Assembly (NCBI GenBank): GCA_015179045.1
Contig: WHUZ01000003.1
Coordinates: 1,116,001 to 1,180,000 of the forward strand
DNA: 64,000 nucleotides
Direction of reading: 5' to 3'
DNA from: Kalaharituber pfeilii
Taxonomy: Eukaryota > Ascomycota > Pezizomycetes > Pezizales > Pezizaceae
In this document: in pieces, positions 1 through 11,327 of the stretch
How positions within the stretch are numbered: position 1 is the stretch's first letter
Layout: each line of letters opens with the position of its first letter
Translations under genes and position numbers: made by a program
Notes under the pieces: model-generated
The model's database searches: none
What the model was told of the DNA's origin: nothing
What the model saw: only the letters and a program-made list of their open reading frames with translations

Positions 1-143
1 CAAGCGTACAACTACCTTCCAAGAAACTTGGGCTAAACTACAAATGTGAGACTCTCCTAGGATTCAATGCTGTTTTCTTTTTTTGCGCCGTAGGGCAAGA
101 CGTTCCAGAACGACAGGGTTAAGACACCAGTGGGATGATTCCA

Positions 144-695
144 GTGCCGGAAGTTAAAAGCGGACATGGAAATTACGATACACCCAACCCAACGCAAAAC
201 CTATCAACAACCACAACATGACATGAATTAAGGTAGAAGTATCAAAAATCTAGAGCATTTGAGATGCTCTATCACTCTATGATTTTTTCATGGTGAAATC
301 TTTATTCATTGTAAAACTGATAAGGTTCAAAGTCCTTTTACTTTGTTAGGAAATCTACCAGATGTTACGTGCCAAGCCTCATACAAATGGATTAGTCATC
401 GAAAAAGCTCCCCCTCTCGCACCCGCCTGTGGCTCTTACATACATGATTTTTGAAGGCCTCTGTACCATATTGATGGCCATCTTTATATGCCTACATAAT
501 ACGAAGGCACTTATTATAATAACGCCAAATAGGGATATCTGAAATAGAAAGAAGAGCCTTGGGTATAGTTTCTCGTAAACCTGCCAAAGAATAGTCACAG
601 TTCTCATGAGTATGTTTCTGTGCTGCACCCCAAAATAGCTCTATAAAATTCATTTCAATCAATGTTACAACATGTCCGCTTTTAACTTCCGGCAC
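144..695. mobile_element. Relic Tc1/mariner-type element bounded by a 25-bp inverted repeat
   Basis: The 25 bases at 144-168 recur as an exact reverse complement at 671-695, enclosing 502 bases. The inside carries the C-terminal part of a DDE transposase on the minus strand (separate entry). No flanking target duplication is visible: the left flank is not TA, although the right side has TA close by. One end may therefore be truncated or rearranged. Only the terminal part of a roughly 1.5-2 kb autonomous element is left, so I read it as an internally deleted, immobile copy. Confidence 0.6.
396..690 (-). pseudogene. Tc1/mariner-like (DDE_3) transposase, C-terminal relic
   Basis: Read from about 690 down to the TGA at 396, the minus strand encodes the tail typical of fungal Tc1/mariner transposases. 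NFIELFWG is the equivalent of the family's NFIEYFWG block carrying the last catalytic acid (E). ENCDYSLAGLRETIPKAL and RRVREGEL-type basic residues near the end follow. An in-frame TAG sits where the family has an acidic codon, after CLRIM, and the frame then resumes as AYKDGHQYGTEAFKNHV. The first two catalytic acids and the DNA-binding part are absent. It is decayed and cannot make an active enzyme. The family call rests on motif order recognised by eye. Confidence 0.65.
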
Positions 696-1416
696 CATAT
701 AGTCTGAGCAGCAAATCTATTCATAATGCCAACGGAAAATGTCCGTGTATTCCATTGCAAACTAGCATAGTGATCTACCTCTACTTAGTGTGAAAATTGC
801 ACTAAGTTCTCACTATACCCTTTCAGTGGTGGTGGGTACTAACACTTTGACGTTCCGTTAGCCCTATCCTGCTGGCATCACTCCGTAGATATTGAGGTTT
901 CGCGCTGGAGAGGGATACCCAGAAGATACAGCGCCATGTATCCCTGGGCTAGCGTTGCGTCGCAGCAGAAGATGGTTCTGGTGATTGATTTTAAATTCGC
1001 ATGAGAACTATGAACGTAGGGGTTATCATAATTGCTGGGTACGAATGCCTCCGGTCGCACAGAATTCTATAGAGTACCTTTGCATAGTGAAGCGAAATAA
1101 TCCCGACAATTTGCGTATATGGAAAATCCAGATAGTTAAAGCTTTACGCCGGCCACAAGATATTGACCTGCTGAATTCTGAATAGTACATCCGGATGCCG
1201 TATGCGCAGTGACTGCAAATAAGTACTCATATTCCCTCTCCGCTCCAGTGGATGCTATATTATACTGGTATATTTTGGTCTGTACCTCCCTAACTTGGAA
1301 ATGCAGGCATCTCTACATTTCTCTTGGCTCGCGGCTGTATCTCATATTTGTTCTTTGCCTGCACCACTTTCTCTCTCTCCATTCTCCGTCCCCCCCCGGT
1401 TAATGGCAGCAATATA
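696..1416. other. Spacer without recognisable gene
   Basis: Only short open frames (60-66 codons) without recognisable motifs occur here, on both strands. I see no RNA gene or repeat of note. Confidence 0.5.
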
Positions 1417-1555
1417 CAGGTGACCCTGGCTATAATGAAGGCCAAGAATCCGACCGATTTTCTTCACTATGACCTGTTTTCACTATAGCGAGGGCACTTT
1501 CCTTGCCTGTGTATACAAAGAATCTCGCCTATCCCTTCATAGCCAGAGTCACCTG
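1417..1555. mobile_element. 139-bp TA-flanked inverted-repeat element (MITE)
   Basis: The element starts CAGGTGACCCTGGCTAT and ends with the near reverse complement ATAGCCAGAGTCACCTG. It is flanked on both sides by TA (1415-1416 and 1556-1557), the target duplication of Tc1/mariner/pogo elements. The inverted ends are about 25 bp with a few mismatches. It has no coding capacity, so it would depend on a transposase supplied elsewhere. Confidence 0.65.
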
Positions 1556-2103
1556 TACCTGGATTTACGCCGCCTGCACTGAATACTCTACTATAAAGTA
1601 TAATGAGCAAGGTTCTGTTCATTCTAGTCTTTGATCTTGCTCTTGATATTTTATTTTGTTATTATTTGTACCTCCGTTCACTTTATCATCAGGTGTGCCC
1701 ACTTCATATCTACCGGAATCTCCATTGTGATCCCATGCGTATACAGTACCTAGACAAAATTGTACGCCACCCCCTCACTATGCAATAATAGGAAAAGCAC
1801 ATATGCACTGCATTGATCTCTTTATATGCAACAGAAAAGAGATCGCCTTTGCATTTTCAAGAGTATTCATATGATACTGGACAAGTATACTGTAACAGAT
1901 CTGGTAAACGCAAAGAGTTACCGTCCGCAAGGTCAAAAAGATACTTGACTAGCAATACTCGCTAGTCCTCTGCGTAGCTCATATAGCACTTATTTATGTG
2001 ACTGCGACGCCGTTCCGGCTGTCGCATATCGCTTGCATATGTGCATCCACTGACCCCCCGCCCTACGGTTGTGGTGAACCCGTAACAGTATCCCCGGTGT
2101 GTA
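1556..2103. other. Spacer without recognisable gene
   Basis: AT-rich sequence with short open frames only. Nothing recognisable. Confidence 0.5.
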
Positions 2104-2752
2104 CAGTCTAACCTTGCTATACCGGGCAAGTAAAATCCGGTATCATAGGTTCTGGTATAGAATAAATGCTTGGCAGCTGTAGAAAGGGGGTGGTAAAATT
2201 TGTATAGAAGTTACTAGAGTAGGAAATAAACAAGTGTAGCATACATTAACGTCTATTGCATCGCTCTCACTACCTAGAACAGCGTCGAGCCTTAAAAGCT
2301 CTTGGGGAGCATCAAATATGCAAGCATCGACTAGAGCCAAAACATGCTACTCTGACTGTTTCTCTAAACGTCTATCAATTCACACCAAAGAAGCAGCAAA
2401 CTCTACAAGTATGTTCCGCCTCCCAGCAGCAGCAGCGACAGCAGTGGTAGCAGCAATGGTGACAGCAGTGGCAGCAGCGGTGACAGCAGTGATGGCAGCA
2501 GTAACGGCAGCAGTAGTGATACTGTAGTTAGCATTGACGGCAGCAGAGTGGTAAACAACCAGACTAAGTGGTAAAGTGGAGTAGTCTAAGGTGTATTAGT
2601 ATAAGTGTGAAAAATATTATTTGTATGGAAACAGGGGGTACTTGTCTGGAGATTTCTGCCCGGTCCGGTATTGTTAGGGCATCCGGTATAGCAAGGGCAA
2701 TTTGCATGGGAACGGTTGTCCGAATCAGAGGCTATCCGGTATAGCAGGACTG
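2104..2752. mobile_element. 649-bp TA-flanked pogo-like element remnant
   Basis: The left end reads CAGTCTAACCTTGCTATACC. The right end, reverse-complemented, reads CAGTCCTGCTATACCGGA. Both sides carry TA (2102-2103, 2753-2754). The GCTATACCGG core recurs internally near 2680-2700. Inside, the plus strand keeps a Ser/Gly/Asp-rich run (about 2425-2575, for example SSDSSGSSNGDSS, ending in TAA) that resembles the low-complexity C-terminal tail of pogo/Fot1-type transposases. It is probably an internally deleted relative of the 385-bp element at 9029. Confidence 0.6.
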
Positions 2753-5700
2753 TAGTTGCACACCCGAGCCCCGTTTCTTATTTCAACTCTTGAATGAGCC
2801 GCCAGCTGAAACAGGGAAAGAGTCTTATGGCTAGTTTCTTGCTTAGCAAAAGTCCTTATTTTTCTGCACATGTGCAAATTTCGCCAAGAAGAGAGTTGTC
2901 TCTCAATGATTACTTGCAGCTTGAAGATCAGCAAAACTTGCAGTTGGGACTAAAATGGAGTGTGCGATCATTCCTGGTAGCAATCATTGCTTATAGTACA
3001 TCAGCCTATTTAGGTATAAGCATGGTAAATACTCTCTACCTCACAGTAACATTACTATGATTCATTGCGCTGTGTGGCACTGGCAGTCTACGTGCAGTAC
3101 GGGTAGTGTCGAGAGGCATCAAGTGAACAGTATTGCACACTTCACGTGATATTAGTTATAGCGATGGACACAGAATCCGTAAGCATTGTGTACAAGAGGG
3201 TCCTAATGACTTGGCCTAAGGTTGCAGTTTGGTATTGTCCCTTTGTAAATGGAGGTCTGCTCATTCTAACAATCCCGATATGGGACCTGGACCGAGTCAT
3301 ATGTTGCATGCTGTCCTTGCTACCAGCAGCACGCCGTGGCCGAGACAACCACTGGCCATATGCTGCAACGCCTGGGAAAGTTACCCTGCACGTGCGCATG
3401 CCAGTGCTGCCATACTGTTGATCATGATCGTCATATATCATAGGCATCAGCATGCACAGAGTTCCACCAAGATGTGCAGGGTCACCTTATGGAAGTCTAC
3501 TGGTCAATTGCAGTAACAATCTCTAACACCCATGTGCATGGATCCCCGGAATGGAAGAATCGGATTGTCAGTGCAGTATCGACATATCGACGCTAGCTAC
3601 ATAACTCATATATGTTTCAAGACCTTTTCAACTATATGTCAAATCTTGACTTTTGCCTCCCCAATTGTTATAACAAGTATATGTGCGTGACAGGTTGTAG
3701 ATACTTGACATGTGCACTAGTATCTAAACTGCAGCAGAAGCACAAATTACATCAGCCTTATGGTAAACATACGATTGGAGGGTATAATGTCTATGCTCTG
3801 TACCACAGAATTTCAAACAAAACTTTGCATCGGAATTCTGAGTCAATCAAACTGCAATAAGGCTTGCCTTTGTTACTTTTATCTGGATAACATACTTGCC
3901 CACGCCTATTTCAAGCTCATCTGCTGCATGCACCGTACATGTATATACATACCAGGCTACTATTAGGTAGACACAAGTCAACGACATATGGAGACCATAG
4001 CTCTGGATATAGGTCATCTCGCGCAGCTACAGTCGATATCTGCACTGTTACCAACCTGTGATAAAACTTTGTATACATGTGAAGTGCACTTCACACATAC
4101 GCATCACATGCATACGCTCAGCTCCATGACAGCAAACATGGTGAGCATGCATAGCTGATTGGCATGCTTGCGACTATCGAACAATCCTTGCTTCGGCTTC
4201 TAATAAAATGGCATGTAAAGTACTCTTCATTCCAATGGTTTGCTTCAAGCGGCGAACTGGATATTACATGTGTACATGAATTCTATTTAGCTTGTCTAGC
4301 TATCAAGATTTTGGCTTCAACATTCGAGTTAACATTTACACCATTCAAACATTTCATGCCTCTGTACTGTAATATTTATGATCATTGATCGTTGTAACTA
4401 CCGATAGCCATATGCATCAGTGTTTTGATAATATCCCACTCAGAGCAGAAACCACGCCTATGGATACTCAAGTGTACCACAAGTCGCAAAGAGGCCCAGT
4501 TGAAGCTGCATTTTGGATCTGGATTCTGTACTACGTATACAGCGTCGCCCCTGAGGTTTTAAGCCCATGGCCAACATGCATGACATGACCAGCGGGTTCC
4601 CAATTGAACCTGACCTGCGGCTGCGTCTGACCTGCATTCCTTAAAGCTCACAGTTGGTTTGATTTTAATCCTCTCTGGCTAGATCTACCATGCAGTGCAT
4701 GGAACTGGGATACATATGCTCATAAATAACGTGGCTGTAGTTAGCCAAATGATTCTGATTTGGGGATCTGGCGTTGAACAGTCTGCCATGGAATTCAGAT
4801 CAAGACCTATAGTTACTCCTCAAGCAACTGATCAGCTTCCAAGCGAAACCTCACAATGTGCTAATTATCATGTTCCTTTTGGTTACATAAGGTCCCCTAC
4901 CACTTCAATAGCAATCAATAACCAATCGAGTTTGCCAGCTGTGATTATAGCTAGGCTGGCGACGATCACCGTACCGAACCACACCACAGACTCCGCAGGA
5001 AGCCGAAGCTCCAGTCTGGGTGATATACGTATACACTTTTATATCAAACCGATGTCAGATCGCTCACAGCAGATCTTCTAACTCACATTTACTTTCTTTA
5101 TTCCATGATTTTGCCTGGTCGTGCTACTCAAGTATTATAATTATAGGTACCATGATCGACAATGAATCTAACTGAAGTGGTTGAGTGGGAGCTTGTGCTG
5201 TGTATTTGATTCGAACACTCCTCCCCAAACAGCAGCAGCTGTGGAGAAATTACTGTATGTGTGCATGCGTATCGTTACTATTCCCCACAAATAACCAGAC
5301 CCCTAAAGCGAACCTTAAGTAAGCAACTGGAACCCTCGATGCTCGATGGAGGGCGCCGTCTCGAGTCCTCTGCGCTTCCTTCAACAATGTGCCGTCCGCT
5401 TTGAGTTGGATCCCATGGCGGGGTAGGTAATGGCAATGGCTGAACTGAGACTGCACCCTTACACGCTCAGAGAGAGGCTGGTCTGAATTCAACTTGAAAA
5501 AGTGGCATGATATGACCTATCGATTTTTCAAATACGGTATCACTTGTTTGGTTTCAATTTTTGTTTTTTCCCAAGCCAACGGTTCAAGTGCGCATTTGCG
5601 ATTGACTGCTTCATACACGCTCATTTATCCTGTCACATTCTGCGTAGAGCACAGATCATGATAGTATGCGTATGTATGGCATGCATATGGCGTAACGTGA

Positions 5701-8700
5701 CAGACAACAAAAGCAAACTATTGAGATCGACAAGATCCACCTCCGGCCCCTGGTCTCGGACCCCAGTGAGCATGTCAGACGACAATCCCTCGGGCAGCCG
5801 CGATCTGCGCCCGCGAATGTCGACAGGTAACTGAGCCTTGCAAGGAGCTTAGCTTGGCCTCAGACCGCTAGCGAAACCCATTGCCGAATGTGGTAGTCTG
5901 GGCAACTTTTCGATGTTGGGTTATTTTCACTATCTAGTTCTCTTGTTTACTTCCTGGAAAGAACAATGCAGAGGGAATTGTATTCTGGCCGCGTGAGGCC
6001 TCCAGAGGGAGTAAAGTGAATTAACAGGGAGGATCCTCGTTCGATCTCAAACCCGAAGCTGTCCAACAGGACGGATTCTGAAACCGGTGCATTAAATTCG
6101 TATGTATTACGCAGTTCCATATATCAACCTTGGTAGCTACTGGCAACATATCCGGTTTATTGCATGCTCTAATGCTCAGCCAGCACAGCCCTAGGGGGAA
6201 GAAAGAAAAACAAAAATAAATAGCCCGTGAAGGGAATCGATAATGTCCAATAGGAAGCTCTGCAACAGAAAGCTATGTTGTCCTGCCACTTCAAATACAT
6301 GAATTATTGGATATTGTTTTCTCGGTCACTCAGAATTGAGCACATAATAAACCATGAAGGACGTGCATGCAGATACAAGGAACGCTTGCTGAACTTAAGA
6401 CATCTTGTCTTGCATGCAGCGCTTCTCGATATTCCCTCATGGTCACAACTCCAGCCCCATTTCATCCAGAACAAAATAAGACAAAAGAAACAAATGCAAA
6501 ACAGAAAACGGTAAAGGAGCCAATCAATCCATGCCCGGGTCCCCGGTCGACCTCCATGTCATGGTTTCTCATTCGACTCGCGGAGTCGGCTCCGCCGGTT
6601 CCAGCTGTTAGTGCCGATCTTAGCTCAATACGTGCTCTATTTTCGGCATGATTTTGATGAACATTGAAATCCGGCCCGGTCGCCCCATGGCTCGTGGGTA
6701 TACGCGGGCAGACAGGATTGGAATCAAAAAGAAACATTTTCCATGGAGTTGAAACGTGCATGTATTAATGTTTGGACTCGGTGCGTGTAACTAGTCTCGT
6801 GTTCGTTGCGCTTTGAACTGCATATACGGGTTTAGCTATCTGCTATATTTCAAGTGCTTGTGTTTTGTGATGCTAATGTATATCTAGATACGACTGCATA
6901 TTAAATGTTTACCTATAAATAGAAGGAACGATCTCAGTGTCAACACTACCTAGATCGGCCTCTTGTGATAAACATCCAGGGAAACAAATCTTACAAAGTC
7001 AGCCTCAATGCTCCGTGATAACCTCAGGGGTCGGATGTGGTAGGCTACAATGTACTATCAGCCTTAGTCGATCACATCACAGCTAGCTGTGATAGTTTCA
7101 TATGCTGATCACCGATGTTTTAGAGCTCAAGCTCTAGATTGTAGATTCGGAAGTGTTTCTCTTTTCTGGCAAAAAACTATAGCTAGTGCTCGCATAATCA
7201 AAGGAAGAGGCGTACCAAGTAGTCGCAAGCCGAAGAGGACCGAGACTGGTAGCAACGTGTAATGTACCATGAAACTAGCTGCGGTTCGAGGCAAATTAGG
7301 GCAAACGGAGATGGGCTCCTGGCCGTAGAGATCTAATGGATGAGACGGTACTGGAGTTGACTATAATAATTAGTACCGAGTTAGCGTACTCAGCGTATAT
7401 TCCAACAATATATGTTGGGATCATGGATTGATCTGCATGGACTACCCTATATGGAAATCGTCGGATCCAAGAGTATACATGGTCATGTTCTTGCACACAA
7501 CACGCGGTTAGGGATTCGTGTTCCCCAACCGGGCTAATGCCTCCATACCCGTACCAATCCCAACCTCCCCGTATACACAAATTTCTCAGCAATATTTTGG
7601 AGGCGCAACGTGCAGATGATAGCATGAATCAACGAGATCTCCTTTTAGATTTTTTTTTGTTGCACACATCATGTCCCTCACATGACTTTCGAGGATGCAC
7701 ATGATGCATACTATGATGTATACTACCTGCTAAATACAAATTGCAATTACGGTAGGCCGAAAATGATAGTCTGGGCACGAGAACAAGTTGCAATAGGCTT
7801 ATTTCAGTAAAGCTTGTATACTGTGCTGCTGGCTATGTATGGTGGATATAGTTGACCAAAGGCAAAGATTTGGGAAGTACCAAGTATGCACTCTTCGCTC
7901 TATGCATGCACTCTATAAACGACCCCATCTATCTGCCAGGTACATACAAAGAAACAAAAATAATATAAAATAAAATATAAAATAAAATAAAATAAAAAAT
8001 AAAAAATAAGAAATTGCTGGTCCCTGGGCCCTATAGAGGCCTAGTGTCGAGACTGAGATTGGGTGACTATCCATACCACGTTCTCGATGACCGTCGACGT
8101 ATTCATTTCCAATATTCATCAACCGCAATTTTCTAACTCCGCGAAACTTCTCCGCTCTCGTGGCACCTACAGCAACGGAACAAACATCATTTGTTGGTTT
8201 ACAGGTATCTCAGCCTCATCCCTATAGCTACTACATAATATTGGCATTTCCAAATCTTTTTATTTTTCCCCTCTTTCCCCTTCCTTCCGCCAAAAAGCAA
8301 TAATAAAAACACTTCGTCATTCCTGTTGTATAGTGGATTAAATGAACAATGATCATGAGGAGCTCTGGCACTCCCAAAGAGGAAGTGTCTGAACGCAATT
8401 GTGTGGCGGGATCGTCCCTCGCTAATTCGCTCCGGGATATACTTCATACGCTGGTTTGATCCGCCACCATCATATGATCAGAGCAAATTGGCGACAACGA
8501 CGATAGTTTGTTAACCAATATTATAGGTTAGTGATGTAGTTGGTATAGTAGAGCCTCATCGCATTTGCTGATAAGCCATTTAGCAATGTCAGGCGAAAAA
8601 AGAATTACACTGTTTCACATCTATGAAAGGTTCCCTTTAGGGGTTTCGTTTCCATGCTTGTTATAATCGATACCTAAACTCTCATGATCTACAAAGAAAA

Positions 8701-9028
8701 GAACAAGTGAAAAGATAATCGTGTTCACTCTTTTGCTCATGTACTAATGTGTCCCTGTTTTATCTTTCATGTCCTTGACCAAGTATCAGGGACCATGACC
8801 CCAGGGCTACATTTATCATTTCCCGCTATCTGTCGCAATGTCCAAGAAGAGTAATCGCCATACGGAGTAACATACGCTCCAGGCCCGACGACCCGAGAGG
8901 CAACCAGACAGGGGGCCTACTCATAACACTGGTATGAGCACAACGACTAAGAAGTAGCAGGCACCCTACCATATTATTTTGAACTTTAGAACCTGGATGA
9001 GGTGTAGGTGAGACTCTAGATATGTATA
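2753..9028. other. 6.3-kb gene-poor spacer
   Basis: No open frame here exceeds about 110 codons or carries a motif I know. A short GC-rich stretch around 5730-5825 reads openly (it includes MSDDNPSGSRDLRPRMSTG) and ends in GTAACT, so it could be a first exon, but no continuation was found. An A/T-rich AAAAT simple repeat lies at about 7957-8008. The rest looks like decayed intergenic DNA. Confidence 0.45.
7957..8008. repeat. AAAAT-type simple repeat
   Basis: Imperfect tandem copies of AAAAT/AAAATA over about 50 bases. Low complexity, no coding meaning. Confidence 0.75.
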
Positions 9029-9413
9029 CAGTTACACCTTGCTATGCCGGACGGCCAAAATCCAGCACTTTCTGTCCGGTTTAACCTTAACAAATCTTGT
9101 AGGGGTGCCCGCCAGGAGGGTACAGAACTTAGTAAGCCAATTGAGAGGTACAATATCTGGAGACTGGGTTCCAGGGGGTATCCTCCTCTTAATCTCTTCA
9201 AATATTACAGAACTTCAAACATTGAATTTTAAGATATATGTAGAGAACACTTCAAAAATACCACTATAACACATGGAAGGTACAAAAAGCAGTCTCATAA
9301 TTTTGGCCCTTGTCTGGTTCAACTAACTAGTTTATGTAATTTGATTTTAAAAGTCTACAGTTTTGTTGTCCGGTCCGGTTTAACTGGGTCTCCGGTATAG
9401 CTAGGTAAAACTG
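9029..9413. mobile_element. 385-bp TA-flanked pogo-like MITE
   Basis: The left end is CAGTTACACCTTGCTATGCC. The right end reverse-complemented is CAGTTTTACCTAGCTATACC. Both are followed by GGA and flanked by TA (9027-9028 and 9414-9415). The ends match those at 2104-2752, so the two are probably members of one family. No coding sequence is recognisable inside. The CAGT start and TA duplication are typical of Tc1/mariner/pogo superfamily elements. Confidence 0.7.
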
Positions 9414-11213
9414 TATCTCTCCGCTTTGACCTTGTATTATGCTTCATTCAGGTGTAGCAACATAACCCCTGCTGTGCGCCAAACCGAAACTTGTTCAGTA
9501 GATCTCAACCATCTAGCGGGAGGTTCTAAAGTTCGAAAATAATACGGTACTCTTACCAGGTCACCAAGTGGCTCGCCTACCTCTATCATAACGCACCTCT
9601 CCCGCGCGGGTCGGTTGGCGCTTACCCCACCACGCTGTAGCAGTGCTCCGGGGCACCCCACACCTAGATCGGATCTGAATTGCAAACAAAAACAACTCGA
9701 TATCGAGATATGTACCAAAACCGAGGGCACTACCGAGTTTTCATCTCTGTGAGTATGCGGCCAAGTGCTTGCACAATCAAATTCAGCTAACTAGTGCAGA
9801 TATAGATACTAAGCTTGAATTTCTGCCAAAGTAGTGCTTACAGTATCGGTATTCAACAGTCCCAGGTAAGAACGGTTCTAGATTGTAGTTCAGGGTTAGC
9901 TACAGCGTGGTACAGTAGGTACCAGCACGCTGCTCACTGGTGGCAGCTTGGCCACCTGCTCACGGTAGAGTATGTATGCAGATGCATGCCGGTACCTACG
10001 AGCAAGCACACAACGCCGTAACCTGCGCAGAAACCCATCTGCCGTGAAATCTCGTGCATGTTGGAGAGGTATCAGGACGGACACACCCACTTCTGCTGCC
10101 CAAGTTACCACTACTCGCGCTAAATCAGCTGCCTTCCACTCCCAAGCTCCGAGCCGGAAGAAACCTATGCACTACCTAGGCTAGTCCTACATACAAGGTG
10201 TACTCAGTACTCGAGTACCATTTAAGGGACAAGTACCAAGAAGGTAAGTCTGTCACATCCCTTGTGAATCTTGGCGCACAGCCATCCAAAGCTAGTCCAA
10301 AAAAAAAAAAAAGAAGTTATGATACAGTAACTATAATAATAACGAAAATGTGCCGGGATAATCCTTTGGAGTGTGACCCCCAACTCAAAGATTTGCTAGA
10401 TATTTCTGGGGTGAAAATTCTTTCATCTTCCATCTCCTTCAGTTCACCGTCCTTCTCTGATTTCTGCATTTAGCAATGCTTTGTAGTGTTACGGTGGTAA
10501 TGCCTTCGGTCTTACCTTTACCGCTAGAAGCTACACGCCCCCAGTACATTTCTACTTATGCAGTAGTGTAATCGAGTACTGTTGGGCAATTACAAGGACT
10601 GAGGCATGCAAGTATTGTCAAATACCATTTCAACAATACGATATCATCAACGCTTCGACTGCATTGTAGATGTACGGATGCACATTGTTCATTTTCCAGT
10701 ATTATCTCGAACGTCGTGAATTTGTATATGACATTGGTCATTGGCAAATGAAGTTATCATTCTCTTGATTTTAAAAGAATCATTTTCTCCAGTAATGAAG
10801 GTTGCTAACCGGGGCTGCACCGGTTACAACACCGAAAAGTTAAGTCCTCTAACCGTCAATTCTTAGCACTTCGCGAATACCAGTCCGATGAATGGTGTCA
10901 TGCTCAATATAGAACTCTGCTCACTAACCTCGCAGCTGTTGGTTATTTGCTGGCAGCACTGGTGCGGGAACAACGCAGCATTCGGAACAAGTCCGTGGCG
11001 CTTTCTACGTCGAGCCGGCCGAACAGTTCTGCTCAGAGCGCTGATGCGTATTCTCATTTGCCCCTTTGGGAACTTTTGTTCTTGAAGCAAAGAGCATTTA
11101 GCGTTAGTGGCCGACGAACTACTTGTCTACCAATACCGGAACACCATGGGGGGCCGACAGCACTCTCGAACCAGGATGCCGACAGGGGTGGTGAAGCAGT
11201 CTGTGTATTGTAG
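9414..11213. other. Spacer without recognisable gene
   Basis: Short open frames up to 97 codons on both strands, none with a recognisable domain. A12-A13 run near 10,300. Sequence around 10,900-11,210 is GC-richer and may belong to the same decayed transposon as the tail at 11,214. Confidence 0.4.
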
Positions 11214-11327
11214 GAAGCTGCAGTGAGAGAGCGGGACTTATGTGAAGATACTTTTCTTTCACTTCTAGAAAGTATGCCTAGACGTATTGCTGCTGTAATT
11301 GTTGCTAATGGAGGACACACGAAATGA
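11214..11327 (+). pseudogene. Tc1/mariner-like transposase C-terminal tail
   Basis: A 37-codon reading frame ends at TGA 11,325-11,327 with SMPRRIAAVIVANGGHTK, the characteristic end of Tc1/mariner transposases (family form MPRR...VI.A.GGHTKY). No upstream DDE block could be read in any frame, so only the extreme C-terminus remains. The short length means it rests on this one motif. Confidence 0.55.

Noticed and set aside
5150..5235. tRNA-like B-box (GTTCGAATC) on the minus strand
   Set aside because: The flanking bases do not form a T-stem or acceptor stem and no A-box is at the right distance.
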